Source: Arthrinium phaeospermum (taxonomy: Eukaryota > Ascomycota > Sordariomycetes > Amphisphaeriales > Apiosporaceae). Taken from it: a stretch of DNA of 64,000 nt. Under the pieces are notes generated by a model, which was given only the letters and a program-made list of their open reading frames with translations, did not search any database and had not been told where the DNA came from. A program made the position numbers and the translations under genes. The stretch covers positions 1,364,001 to 1,428,000 of the forward strand of contig QYRS01000009.1 of NCBI GenBank assembly GCA_006503535.1, read 5' to 3'. Of this stretch, positions 32,897-44,590 are shown one piece after another; positions within the stretch are counted from its first letter, which is position 1, and every line of letters starts with the position of its first letter.

Positions 32897-34272
32897 TTAT
32901 GACTGCCTGCTGGCCAGCTTGGCCTTCCATCCCTTGGGCTGGTCGGGCCGGTGCTGCTGCACGCCCCACGTGTTCCAAGTGCCCGAGGTCCGGTTGGTCT
33001 CGGCCACGGAATATCGCTGCGGTGCCGCCGGCGGCGGGACCTTCTGCGGGTCGACGGCGATGGGGTAGTAGTACTCCACGGGCGCCGGCTGCTGCGCCTG
33101 GTATTGCGGCGGCTGGTACTGCGGCGGCATGGCCGGCACTGGGGGCTGGAACCGCGGGTCCATAGCCTGCGGGCCCGCGTCTCCGCCAAACTGGCTGGCG
33201 CTGTCGTCGGGTCGCGGCGGCTCGGCCATCTTGAATCCGCCGGCCGCGCTGGACGTCATACTCGCGCGCGCCGTCATCGGGTTGAGCATGTTCCTCGATT
33301 GCCGCTTGAGCCAGGATCCGACGGGCGACTCGGAGCGGTCGCCGTTGGCGGCGTGCACGGCGTCGGGCTCACGCGGCAGGATTGCTTGCTGGTCGTCTTG
33401 GACACCGGGCCGGCGCTTCTCGTCCATGTAGGTGCCACCGACTTGGTGACCGGGACCGTACGTGCTGTCGCCATCCTCCGCCTGGTATACCTTGCGCATG
33501 ATGGAGCCCAAAGCGCTCGAATTTGACCGCTTCAGGCCACCGCCGGGGCCGTTGCCTGGGCGAGCGTTGTCGTTGGCGATCAGCTCTGCCCTCGGCGCTT
33601 GGTTACTGTTGGACTTCTTCCTGCGAACCCACCAGAATTTCCAGATCAGAAACAGGATCGCAACAAGGAAGCCCACACCGCCTGGAGAACATCAATGTTA
33701 GCCTCTGTACGTTTCACTCGCGAGCAAGCCTCGTCCATGGATAAGGGCGAGTGACTTACCAACTACCCCAAGGCCGATAGCGGCTTTGGACATGCCGCCT
33801 CCGCCTCCGCCACCCCCGTTGCTTCCTCCTTTCTCGGCAATACCATTGGCCGGGACCGCACTCGCCGTACTGTCCGGCCTCGATTGCCGGACCGTAGATG
33901 ACGCGGCGACGATGGGCGTCCCCGTAGGTAACATGGAGCTAACCAATGTCGTCGAGGATACCACCGACGTGGCGATCACGGGCTGCGCTGTGGGTTGACC
34001 CGTAATCGTGCTCTGTCCAGCTGTCGAGGTGACGCCTGAGGGCGCTGCCGTAGTTGTGGCGCCGGGCGAGAACGACGACTTCTTCGGCGAAGGAGAGTCC
34101 GGCGAGTCGGGTGAGCTAGGCGACGAACGAGGCCCGAGGTCGTCCCTATCCTCGAGATCCCGGATCTCGATGCGCAAGTTATCGGCAATCTCCTGCCCAC
34201 GACGGAAACCTCGTCTAGATTGGTCAGTATAAGATACTCAATTATGCGAGATGTATGGCGTCCTTACCTCAT
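32897..34272 (-). CDS. Ser/Thr-rich single-pass membrane protein
   Basis: Three exons (34272-34268, 34214-33760, 33681-32897) give about 414 residues. The start is placed at the ATG five bases before the first intron, because the DNA upstream is AT-rich leader; reading on to 34500 would add 76 unlikely residues. The first ~135 residues are Ser/Thr/Pro-rich (TTTAAPSGVTSTAGQSTIT). A Gly run leads into one helix (AIGLGVVGGVGFLVAILFLIWKFWW), then a basic stop-transfer (VRRKK). The cytosolic tail is rich in Pro, Gln and Tyr (PPQYQPPQYQ) and ends KLASRQS. This resembles fungal wall-stress-sensor-like or generic Ser-rich surface proteins. No WSC domain or clear signal peptide is visible. The intracellular partner is unknown. 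Confidence 0.7.
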
Positions 34273-37008
34273 CTTGATGGCGTATTGTCCGTGTCGATTT
34301 GAATTAGTCCTCGGTTTTCGCACTTTTCGAAAATAGCAGGCGTATATCGTATATTTCTTTTTATTCTCCGCCAAAATTCGCAAATAGAAAGGAAACGATG
34401 ACGAAGTAGTTGGGAAGAATATGTACACCAAAAAATGCAGTCCAGCTGTTGCCGAAGAAGTCAATAAAACCTGAACGGGATCCGGCCCATGAAACCGCAA
34501 CGAAAAAAAGATGACAAGAAAAAGTTAATGGTGAGATGGGATGAAAGGGAAAGCCCAGGAACGAAACCCAAAGGTTAAAAAGCCAAGCCAGCCGAGAGAC
34601 GATCTTCCAGTTTATAGGAGGGTAACCCTAGGGTAGCATCTTCGAGATTGCTGACAGCGCCTCCCGGGTCGCAGTGGCCGCATTCGCCTCCAACTCGAGC
34701 TGTTTCAATGCCTCTTGGATGACCGCAATGTTTCGAACGCATAGGCTGCGTCCTCTCCCCCAACTTTGGGGCCTTGGCACCGCCGCCCCACTGGCCCTCT
34801 CTGGCCTGGTGCAACTGGCGGCCGGGGTACCGTGACACTAGCCGTCTCGAAAAGGGTGGCTCCCAGGCCAATCAGCAACCGGGCACGCGACGACAACTCC
34901 AGTTAAGCTGGCTCGCTGGTCGATCAGGGCAACGTGCACTGTTTCGGCCGATGCTTTTTTCTCGAGGCTTCCTCGAGGCGGCCACGAGTTTGGAGGAGGG
35001 AGCCCAGAAGCAGTACCACATTACAGAAGCCAAGCAGAACGAACCGTTTCAACAGTGGCATCCCGGCGGTAGCAGCGAGCCCGGATAGGGCCTGAGGGCC
35101 CTGTTGGGTGCCCACCTGTCCCGCCGCGACTGTCAAGCTGAACCCAAAGACCAGATGAGGCACGCGACTGCTTGCTCCAACGGGAAAGTGTGTACCTATT
35201 ATTATGCCCATTCTCCACGAACTTGACCCTGTCGATGCTACCTACCCTTGGGCATCGTCATCAAAAGCTGGTGGATTTGTCAATTAGCCAGCGAGCCAGG
35301 CACCAGGGAAAGCTTGAAGCAATGAGATCACAGGGGGCTCGGAAACGCATTGCCACCCCGGATTACCCACGCGACAGAGAAGCTTGGTATCGCCTGTCCA
35401 GATCCTTAAGATAAGAGATATACCTGATGGGCAGCCGGGCTGCCTCTTGTGGTTCCTGAATTTCCAGTGTCGTCTCGTTCAGTAAGAGGGGACCATAATA
35501 AAGGAGCTTTGATTTCACATGCTCGCCATGTCGCACGTCATCATTTTCAATGCAGGATGCATCGCTTGCTGTGCATCGGTCATTCGACTGTCATGAGATG
35601 TATGAATCCAAGGAGCCAAATCTGTATTTGATATGGAGAGCCATGCCAATGACGTGAGTTATGATATGACAAGGCTGGGCGGTCATTGGCGCTCATGGCA
35701 GGTTGTAACATTTCCTCCCAGAAATGAGTGTGGTTGTATGACCGACAGTTCCTTCGAAGTTTCGAATGTCGCACCTAGGTACTGGCAAATTGGACAAGGC
35801 AGGACTGCCTAGCGTTGGCTGTGGCGGACGACTGCCGACACTTGAACGAAAATGAGTAACAGCGCCTGAAATTAGCGCCTTTAGCACTCTGCTGTCTGCT
35901 GTTGGGCTTGGCTTCTTGGGGCATCCCCGCCTAAATAGTGGCTGACTCTCGAAACCGCGGCCCCACCAGGAGCCTCCCTTTCCGATGAGCCAGCCACGCA
36001 TCAAAAATGTCAGAACAACCTTTAAAAACAACGAGCAGACTTGACGAAGTTGATGATTCGTTTCGACTGTCACGTTGCACCGATTGAACTGGCATTCGAA
36101 GGGTGCAGAATAAAGATAGTATGAAACCAAGTCGAGCAAAGGTTAAATGACAATGCCATCAAAACCATCTATGTCTATCCAGTGCAGAGAATCCCTGGAT
36201 TTCCTTGATGAGGCAAGAAACCGACCTGATCTGGCATATCTCGGGTGCACACTTGGCAAGTGCAGTAGCAAGCGAAGACAAACGCAGATCGACTCTTGAT
36301 TTCTCGTCCAGCTATCACTCAGCTTGAGATTCACCCCCAATATAACAGTAAAGAGAAACCCCAGAATAATTCAATAGGGAGAGCAACTTGATCTGGCATA
36401 TATCAAGCCAAGAAAAGCAAACGCAGATCGACTCTTGATTTTCGGTCCGGGTTATCGATTCCGACCAAGGATGTCGATCATACATCGGGGCAGGCAGTCC
36501 CTGGTCCCCTGAACCCGTGCCTTACTTACCCAACGGACCCAAGATCGGCGAAGCGTGATCTCGGAACACATCAAAGGGTCTCTCCCGAGATGAAGAAATA
36601 AGCCCGATCGGCGGTCATGTTCTGGAGTGATAATGTTTCAACTTGATGATGCGCACACTTAAATCCTGCATTGGGGCTGCTGGCTGGCAATTAGGGGTTA
36701 CACCTACGACTTCCGATTGAATTCGAAAACGTTAGACACCGCTCACGACAGGCACTTGAGAGTCCGTACAGGTGTTGCAATTTGAATCTCGAAGGTCTCG
36801 TGTTCTAGGCTCCTTTATACAGACATCCACAACGCAAGAGGACCAACGACAGCATGAATGATGATGTATAACTGTGTCATTAACTTTTAGGATTAATTAT
36901 ATACACTAAGAAGTAATCACAGCCCTCCACAGGCGGCTGCCGCCCGGTTTTCTTTTTTATTTCTCTCTTATCCTCTCTTCTCCATGATATATCGAATGCC
37001 CGACAAAT
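34273..37008. other. Long gene-free stretch with one direct repeat
   Basis: No gene supported. An imperfect direct repeat occurs at about 36225-36330 and 36388-36450: both copies carry ctgatctggcatat followed by aaacgcagatcgactcttga. The end holds the GH3 3' UTR, with TA-rich sequence near 36890-36990. Confidence 0.5.
36225..36450. repeat. Imperfect direct repeat, two copies
   Basis: Copy 1 (about 36225-36330) and copy 2 (about 36388-36450) share ctgatctggcatat and aaacgcagatcgactcttga in the same order, with different spacing between the two blocks. The second copy is followed by different DNA. It may be a remnant of a dispersed element. Confidence 0.55.
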
Positions 37009-39720
37009 CTAAAGCTCCAACGGCGCGCTGAGCACCAGCTTCCGGCTGCTAGGCCCGACGTGCACCGTCTTGGGGAACTCCGAGACGACCCAGTTCTGGG
37101 CCACGACGTCCCAGCTGCTGAGGTCGCGGCGCGTCAGGGTGGCGCGGAACTCGGCCGACTGGCCCGGCTCGATGCGCAGGCGGTCGAAGCCGCGCAGCTG
37201 CACCGGCGGGTCCGAAGGCCCGCCCAGGGCCACGTACAGCTGGGGCACCTCGTCGCCCACGACGGAGCCCGTGTTGGTGATGGTGGCCGTGACGGTCTGC
37301 ATAACGTCCCAGAGCTGGCGGTTGCCGCCGGGCTCGTCCGAGGCGGCCGGGCCGGCGGGGTCGAGCGGCTGGGCCTCGGCCGTGATGGCGTTGGGCGGCA
37401 GGAACTCGGCGGCGGTCTTGCCGTAGTTGGGGTCCTGGGACGCCTCGGCGGCGGAGGACGTGGTGTTGAGGTACGGGTAGATGTAGTAAGGGATGTAAGA
37501 GAACTCTTCACTAGGGAAAGCGTAATCCTCCAGGTCGGTCGAGAAATTTCCAAACGTGGGGGCCTTGGTGGTCGAGCCCGTAGTTGGCTTGTACTCTCCA
37601 GCATTGCTCTTTTCCACCTTGATGTTGGAGTACTCGAAGGTGGTGTATGACAGACCAAACCCGAACTCGAAGATGGGGGTGATGTTCTTGTAGTCGAAGT
37701 AGCGGTAATCGATCATCACACCCTCGGTAAAGTCCTGTTGAGGGGCACCTTCGCCATTGTTGGGCTCATAGATGATGTCGGTGCCGTAGTCCTCACGCTT
37801 GGCGCCCCAAGTGAAGGGAGTGCGAGCCGCGGGGTTGACCTTGCCGTAGAGGACATCGACAATGGAACGGCCACTCTCCTGACCAGGCAGACCGGCCCAG
37901 AGGATAGCAGTCACATTGGGCGAGTCGTACCACTCGGTGACGACAGTGGGGCCGACAGAGTGGATGACGACAATCGTGTTATTGCAGAGCGAAGACACGT
38001 TCTTGATGAGCTCATCACCGCTGCCCCAGAGGGTGAGGTTGCTGCGGTCGCCCTCGTTGCCATCAACAGTGATGTACCCCTCGCCAGAGTCAGCATTGAC
38101 GAATACCAACGCAGTCACATCGGCCTGAGATACGAGGGCCTCTGTGGATGCCCACGCATAGTTGTCGATGACGTGTTCGAGCCGTGTGCCCTCATCCGCA
38201 GTCTTCATGGTCAAGGCATCAAGCGGAGTGATCAGATACGGGAAGTCGGCCGTTCCTGACCCCCAACCCATGGCGAGGGTTCCATCGTCGCAGCCACGGT
38301 CCGCACAACCATTGGGTCCGTTGGGGCTGGGCCCGGCGTCTTCGCCAATAACAGCAAGGAACTTGGGAGACTTCAGGGGAAGAGCGTTGTTCTTGTTCTT
38401 CAGAAGGACGGTCGACTTGGCGGCAGTATCTCTGATGAGGTTGCGGTGGTCGCGCTGGACATTTACGTGCCAGTTGATCTGCCTCTCACCCTCCTTGGCG
38501 TAGTAATGCAGGGGACCGTACGTGTCCTTGGTCCAAGAGTCGAAGTTGATCGGAGGCTGCTCAATCTCGTTACCCGTCTTGAAGAAGGCCGCCATGATAC
38601 GCATGGCCATATCATCAAGGCGGTACTCGGGAATAGTTCCGTTGATGATAGCCAGAGTCATGTTGGTGCCCCAGTAGCTCTTGCCGTCGTTGAAGGCAAC
38701 ATCGCCGGGCATGGTCATGTCCAACCCGGCAACAGCACTTGAAGCACCGGAGTGCTGAGCAGCCCAGTCACTCATGACGAAGCCTTGGAAGCCCAGCTCG
38801 CTCTTCAAAATTCCGTTGAGTAGCTTGGAGTTCTGGCAGGCGTAGGAGTTGTTGACTTGGTTGTAGCTGCACATGAACGAACCGACGCCAGCCCTCACGG
38901 CATCGACGAAAGGCCAGAGATAAAGTTCGTGCATGGTCTTGTCGTCCACGTTCGATGAGATGGCGTCCGACACATTAGGACCGCCTTGTCGGAAGTGCTC
39001 TGGTAGGATGTTAGTCACACTGAGCTTCAGACGTGGGGTTAGTGATGGACTCACCCTGCTCGTTCACAATGAAATGCTTGGCGCAAGCAATGACACCAGT
39101 ATCTTGGATACCCTTGATGGTTTCGGCCAAACCGATACCAGACAGCCACGGGTCGGGGGAGAAGCCTTCCCAGTTTCGTCCGCCTTCGGGGTGACGGCCG
39201 AGGGGCCCAGCAGCAGGTCCGAGCATAACGTTCACGCCCTTGTCCTTGTGCTCCTGTCCCATGGCCTTGCCGCGCTGGTACATGAGCGCTCTGTCAAAAG
39301 AGGCTGCCACAGTCTGGCCCGAGGGGAAGGCCGAGACATAGTCGCCAAAACGGACACCAAGCGGAGAATCCTGCAGGCAGAGACCTCGGAGGCCCAGTCT
39401 TGGGATCGAACCGACCTGGCCGACGCATTGCTCACTCTGCCAGCTTTGCAAGAGTCAGTAGTTGGTTATGGGCGCCAATGCTGTTGTACGTACCCAATAC
39501 CAGTAGTCAAGTTGACCTTCTCCAGCAGAGTCAATTGCGAGACGAAGTCCTTTGCCTTGACGTATGCATCCTCCCAACCCACAGCCTCGGGGTTCATCCA
39601 TGGCGATGGATAGAAAGGTGGCGAGTGGGCAGTCTCAGCTCGCTCCTCGATCTGGACATGGTTAGCACTTGCGAGTTGGGATAGTGCGAGTACTGAAGCA
39701 AAGATTCTCGAGAACGACAT
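37009..39720 (-). CDS. Secreted GH3 beta-glucosidase
   Basis: Three exons (39720-39494, 39443-39055, 38999-37009) join through introns of 50 and 55 bp, giving about 868 residues, the usual length for fungal GH3 enzymes. A signal peptide (MSFSRIFASVLALSQLASA) is present. Residues about 100-200 carry GLCLQDSPLGVRFGD, GPAAGPLGRHPEGGRNWEGFSPDPWLSG and AKHFIVNEQE, the substrate-binding blocks. The nucleophile is D283 in GFVMSDW. Later come the alpha/beta sandwich and a C-terminal fibronectin-III-like domain (QLYVALGG, ELRGFDR-like QLRGFDRLRI). It releases glucose from beta-linked oligosaccharides such as cellobiose. Many N-glycosylation sites are seen. The start was placed at the ATG directly opening the signal peptide. 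Confidence 0.93.
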
Positions 39721-42700
39721 CTTGATAACAACCCGTACGAGGACCAAATGTTGCCACGAGGGTTGGGGGAGTACAGGTGTTTGGCAAACGCGAAAAACGC
39801 ACGGGAGGAGTGTGGCGGCTGCCCGTGTGGTTTTATGTGCTCATGTCTCACACGGGCCAGGAAGGGATATTCGAATGCTGTTGAACAAAACAGAAGCAGG
39901 TAGATTAACTTACCGGCTGCGCGCTTGCAGCCGAGCTGCATGCCGCCAAGGCGGCAACAAGAGCGTAGCGCATCGTAAAAGCGTTGTACCGGATAGAACG
40001 CAATAGGTAGACCGCGAAAACGCTCTCGACTAGAGAGGCAAGTCGAATAGCAGGGGGCGCTGACAGAGGAACAGGACATCAGCACATTCGGGCAGAGGAA
40101 ACGGGGATAGATATATAGTGACAGTCGGTTTTTCCGTCAGCCGACACGGCCTCGATGTCGATCGTCACATTACTTTGCAATGCGCAAGTAAGCAGAAAGG
40201 GAATGCAGCAACAACGTCGTACATACTGGTTGTTGTGCAGCCCTGCATGTAAGTGACCATCTCCACACGAACTCCAACGAGCGAAAAGTCCGAGCTAAGG
40301 AAAATAGGCCAATTGATCGGGTTCGCGCCGGTCAGTCCCAGTCATGTGTTCTCTGCTTGTGCTGGACGCGGGATTTCCCACCTGTATCCAAACATGTACC
40401 TACCCATGCATGACCTGAATAGGCGGTATAGAGATGTAAAAGTCACACCGAGATGGCCAGCTGAGTCTTGCCTGGTTCTGCCTCATATCCGTTGCAATAC
40501 AGGGCTAGGATTGGAGCCTGGTGGAAGACGGGGAAAGATACACCTGGACGCGGTCAAGAAGGCCCCTGAGGCCAAGCTGCTGGCTTCATTTGGGGTACAT
40601 AAGATAGGCAATAAGTGACCTCATCCGGCTCTAGGCACTCCCCGTGGCCGCGGGCGCCCACGTTGGCTCTGTCAAGTTCGACATGGTTGGAAGGGCCGAT
40701 GTAACCCTCGCCAATCCGGGGCACCCAGTCACCAAGCCATAACGCGACTGGCTGGAATGGAAGAAGGGGATGACAAAAATTCTAGTCGACGGCGTGCATG
40801 CATGCGGGTGTAGGTAGGCAGTAAATATCACTTGATTGACCCGGAAGCCTGTATCGTGGAACGTTGGGTTAGAGTTGTCGCGTGATTCGAACCGACCGAT
40901 CCTCATCCTCGGATGAACTCCGATATTGAAGTTTTTGCGCCTGGCTGCCTGGGGCGTGGCAGGGCAATGCGATGCTTGACTCGTAGGCCACTTTTTAGTG
41001 GTGGCATCGCACGTCAACTCTCGAGGTGCCAGCATTCTGGCCTGCTCCATGAGTCCATATCGACCAAGAACGTTTGATTGCGGGGTAGGGAATAGAGTGT
41101 CTCCTCTCATAAACATGTGTTGCAGCTTTATTCCACTCAACATTCTTGATGCCCTTGGCTGAAAAAGTCAATCGTGACTCCAATCAACGTCGATTGATGG
41201 AGCAAGGGAGGTAAGGAACCATCCGGCTGGGGTTGGTGGATCAGTGGGTTAGCGCGAGGGAAAGCAGATTGGCTTCAATAATCGCTAACCGGGAAGCAGT
41301 TAGTCCTCCGCATCTTGGTCCATCCCGTTGTCTTGGTCAGTCTTCACCACAACCTTTACCAGTCTTGGCAGGTGGTTGTTTTGTTCGTTCATGATTTCAT
41401 CAGTCTCCAGCCAGGTATCCCACTCCTCTCTGTCTGGAACTCTTCAACGGTCGATGAGGTATTTTCGTTTGCTTTTGCCAACGGCCCAAGGCAGAACCAG
41501 GGCTCCTGCTGCTTGGCAGGCATTCGCCATCACACCTTGGCGTTGGTCCGCTGGAGGGAGGGCGACTGTTTACATGATTCATCGCTTGCATGTCTTCCAG
41601 GTAAAAACAAAATGAGGTCCCGCAGATCCAAATCATATGCAGCACCAGCAGTCGGTGACGGCCTGCCTGCCCAGTAGCATGCTTGCCGTGCTGTCTGCTG
41701 TGCTCCTGTGTCATGCCGTGTCCAATGTTACCATGCTGCCAACTGCTTACCTGGGTCAATTTGTGCCGCATTCCCAATGCAATGCGCGCGTCCTGTGCCT
41801 GTACGCCATGTAACGTAAATCTCGTGCGAGTATGACAGAATCATGGAATCGATGGCATCCGTCCAACCCAGCTATACGCAAAACAGTTTGCCAGATCCGG
41901 GCCACCATCCGATCCGGCCGCCTTGTTGATCTGGAAACCCCCCAATTCTTCCGTCTTTATTTTCTTCATGTCGCCCAACTGCGCGCTTGGGGGAGATGGG
42001 TCTACTTTGGGGTACACGCTCTTGGTCGCCCCTCCCCGCCCCCTTCAGCGAGCGAATCCAGTAACCAAGAAAGGCCCCCGCTAATTCCCCCGCATGACCC
42101 CAACCGAGACGGCTCAGAAGGGCACGATTCCGAACGTGTTAGCGCAATCCTTCCCCGAACATAACCCGGGGCGCCCATTTTCCTTGCTCTCCACCCCATC
42201 GGACCGGCCTACGATTGCCTGACCCAAGAGAGTAGCCAAGCGGGAGCAGGCCTCGAGTCGGGCCTATTCCCACTTGTCTTCTCCCCCCATGCTGCTCTCC
42301 GGAGTGTGCGGCTTCTGCCTCTCATACGTCCCTCAGCCGATTCCGACGGCATATGGCGAGGTTGTTGGCCGAGGGTGGTCTCTTCGTCCCTTCGTCGCCG
42401 TCCCTTCCTCTTTCTGGTGCTCCTGATCTCCTTCAACAACCACAGAGCGGCAACGGCGTATAATGTCGTCATATTACTTTTTAGTATGTTATGATTTAAA
42501 TCCTCTAGGAAATTGATAAAAATGCATTTCGTTTTGCGGAGAATTATTACCGATCGGGTAATTGTATTAGAAATGTTGGCGACTCGTTTTTACTCGACCT
42601 ACGGCCGATCATGTACCAGATGCCATGACACCATGACTTTCGATCGAACCATTCCGGTATCCCACATGCAATCAAGCGAGTACGATACGTCGCACAGGCT

Positions 42701-42863
42701 ATAACGCTATGTTCACCATTGCTTTTACGGGACACAATGTCAGCTTTCTTAGGTCAGGCATGAAAGGAATATCTTAACGGGATTCATATGCGTGCGTGTA
42801 TTGATCAAATGCTGAGCGTCCGCGCTCAAACTACTACTAATATTACAGAAATGAAGAATGTAT
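39721..42863. other. Long gene-free stretch
   Basis: It includes the GH3 promoter on its left. Short frames occur on both strands; none has domains or splice logic. No repeat or RNA gene seen. Base composition becomes more AT-rich toward 42500-42850. Confidence 0.45.
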
Positions 42864-44264
42864 CTAGGCTAGATCGGCGCACATCTTCTTGATGTCGACG
42901 GCCTTGTCGAAGTCCACTGAGGGGACTCCGGGGCAGCGGGTTCTCAGGACGAGCTGGTGAGCCGCCTCAAAGCCGGCCGCGCTCTGAAAGAACTCTTTGC
43001 GGTCGAACTCGATCTCGCTGATGTTCATGGCCACCAGCGCGATCCGGTTGTACTCTAGGCCGTTAAAGGCCAAGTTGCTATCCTTGACCGAGCTGACGGC
43101 CTTCTGGCTGAGCTCGTGCTCTGGAGCCATGACGATCCACACGCGCTTGCTGCCGGTGCGGCTGACCTCCAGCAGCAAGTTGTACGGGGTCGAGGTGCTG
43201 ACCAGGGCGTTGGGGTGGCGGCAGCAGCGCTTCCGGAGGACCAGCTCGCCCAGGTCGTAGACATAGGTGGGGGGCTTCCAAGTTCTTGCCCACTCCTTGT
43301 ACTTGACCTCTTCATCCCGCAGCATGGCGCGCGAATCGATCTTCATCTTCAGCAGTCGCAGCTGGGAGAGGTCAACATGCTTCAGTAGGTTGGACTGCTC
43401 GTGTCCACCAGCGGTCGCGCTGCCGGATCCGTCACCGAGCTGTCGCACAGCAAAGCCGGAATGCAGCACATAGTCGACCTGGTAGTTGTTGAACTTCATG
43501 TCTGAGAAGATGATGCATCGTCTGGTGATGGCGCTGTTGTCGAGCTTAAGTAACTGCACCAGGTAGTTCACATTGGTGAACTTCATGATCGTCATCAGGT
43601 TGTGGTAGCCCTTGTTCGTCAGGACTTGGTACTTCATGAACTGGTCTCTGGGAAGCAAGGGGACTGCCTCGCTCACGGAGTTGGAAGGGACAAGGGAGAC
43701 GGGGGGACCAGAGACATCGGCTGCGGCCGTGGTTGCGGAGGGGAGAAGACCAGGGAGACCGGCTGCGGCCGCGGTGGCGGCGGGGAGAGGGCCAGGAACA
43801 CCGGCTGCGGCCGCGGTGGCGGCAGGGAGAGGACCAGGAACACCGGCTGCGGCCGCGGCTGCGGCGGGAAGAGGGCCAGGGACACCGGCGGCAGCATTGT
43901 TCGCGCCAAAGTAGTTGGTCAGGTATGCGCCGAATCCGCGGAGGCACTCATTAACTTCCTTCTTCACTTCGGCCTTAACATTGACGCCGCGATTCTTGTT
44001 GGTCTCATCCCTGGCCGCCTTGATCTTCTTGTCGACCTTCTTGTCCAGCTCCTTGACGCTGGCCTCAGTGGTGTTGGCCTTCTTCTCCACGGCCTTCAGT
44101 CCGCGGCTGTATCCGTCGACTTTGTCCTTGATCTCTCTCTTGGTCTCATCGAGCGTCTCATTGAACTCCTTTGTGAGTGCGACAATGGAGGTGGTGACGT
44201 CGGTCTGGATGGCGGCGCCCTTGACAGCCATATCCTCGCGAAGCTTCTCGGGAAGGTCCATCAT
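42864..44264 (-). CDS. Coiled-coil protein of unknown family, main frame
   Basis: The frame encodes 466 residues. Residues 1-100 form a charged coiled coil (KLREDMAVKG, TKREIKDKVDGYSRGL, VKELDKKVDKKIKAARDE). At about 125-185 are four or so ~14-residue tandem repeats (AAAGVPGPLPAATA type). Then comes a ~270-residue compact domain with no motif I know (MTIMKFTNVNYLVQLLKL, RRCIIFSDMKF, PPTYVYDLGELVLRKRCC, EVSRTGSKRVWIVMAP, EYNRIALVAMNISEIEF). The stop codon of a 109-codon upstream frame overlaps this start (ATGA at 44264-44261). The coiled coil reads smoothly across the overlap, so the two frames probably encode one protein, or did. A 74-bp intron would also join them in phase, but its GAG acceptor and GTCGAT donor are poor. 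It sits beside a large satellite block. Confidence 0.6.
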   Translation of the reverse strand: MMDLPEKLREDMAVKGAAIQTDVTTSIVALTKEFNETLDETKREIKDKVDGYSRGLKAVEKKANTTEASVKELDKKVDKKIKAARDETNKNRGVNVKAEVKKEVNECLRGFGAYLTNYFGANNAAAGVPGPLPAAAAAAAGVPGPLPAATAAAAGVPGPLPAATAAAAGLPGLLPSATTAAADVSGPPVSLVPSNSVSEAVPLLPRDQFMKYQVLTNKGYHNLMTIMKFTNVNYLVQLLKLDNSAITRRCIIFSDMKFNNYQVDYVLHSGFAVRQLGDGSGSATAGGHEQSNLLKHVDLSQLRLLKMKIDSRAMLRDEEVKYKEWARTWKPPTYVYDLGELVLRKRCCRHPNALVSTSTPYNLLLEVSRTGSKRVWIVMAPEHELSQKAVSSVKDSNLAFNGLEYNRIALVAMNISEIEFDRKEFFQSAAGFEAAHQLVLRTRCPGVPSVDFDKAVDIKKMCADLA

Positions 44265-44590
44265 GCCCGGATCAGGTCTTGGTTGTGCTCGGCGACGACG
44301 CTGAAGGAGTCCAAATCGACCTGGCGGGTGGTTTGATCGGCACCCACAGCAACGGACTCCTTGTTATCCTGACGGGGGCGAGGAGCTCCAGGAGGGGCCG
44401 GCCCAACGACCTCCTGGCGAGGGGGGAAGGTCTGACGAGGGCGCGGGGCTTCGGGAATGTTTCGCAGGGCATTTTCGTTGCCATTGTTGGATTCGCCGAG
44501 ATCGATGAAGGCAGGCTCGGGCTTGATCTCTCTGACAGAGGATCCGCTGTCGCTCTCCTCCCGCTTACGCTTGCGATCGTAGCTGGCCAT
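44261..44590 (-). CDS. N-terminal frame of the coiled-coil gene
   Basis: The frame encodes 109 residues starting MASYDRKRKREESDSGSS, with a classical basic nuclear-localisation-like cluster (RKRKRE), then a Pro/Arg-rich middle (PRPRQTFPPRQ) and an end (AEHNQDLIRA) that would continue the heptads of the following frame. Its stop is inside the ATGA shared with the start of the larger frame. No domain is recognised. Read together, the pair would be a ~575-residue, probably nuclear, coiled-coil protein. Whether the break is a base error, a true frameshift mutation, reinitiation or frameshifting cannot be decided from the sequence alone. Confidence 0.5.
   Translation of the reverse strand: MASYDRKRKREESDSGSSVREIKPEPAFIDLGESNNGNENALRNIPEAPRPRQTFPPRQEVVGPAPPGAPRPRQDNKESVAVGADQTTRQVDLDSFSVVAEHNQDLIRA

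Noticed and set aside
34273..34500. 76-residue N-terminal extension of the Ser/Thr-rich membrane protein
   Set aside because: AT-rich, low-quality coding composition; a good-context ATG lies just before the first intron.
39403..39415. B-box-like gggatcgaacc
   Set aside because: It is inside exon 2 of the GH3 gene and has no tRNA fold.
40880..40905. B-box-like gattcgaacc suggesting a tRNA
   Set aside because: No acceptor stem, A-box or anticodon arm can be folded around it.
42209..42472. Minus-strand frame with a basic stretch (RKRKGRRRRDEE)
   Set aside because: Isolated, no domain, compositional artefact of a CTTC-rich tract.
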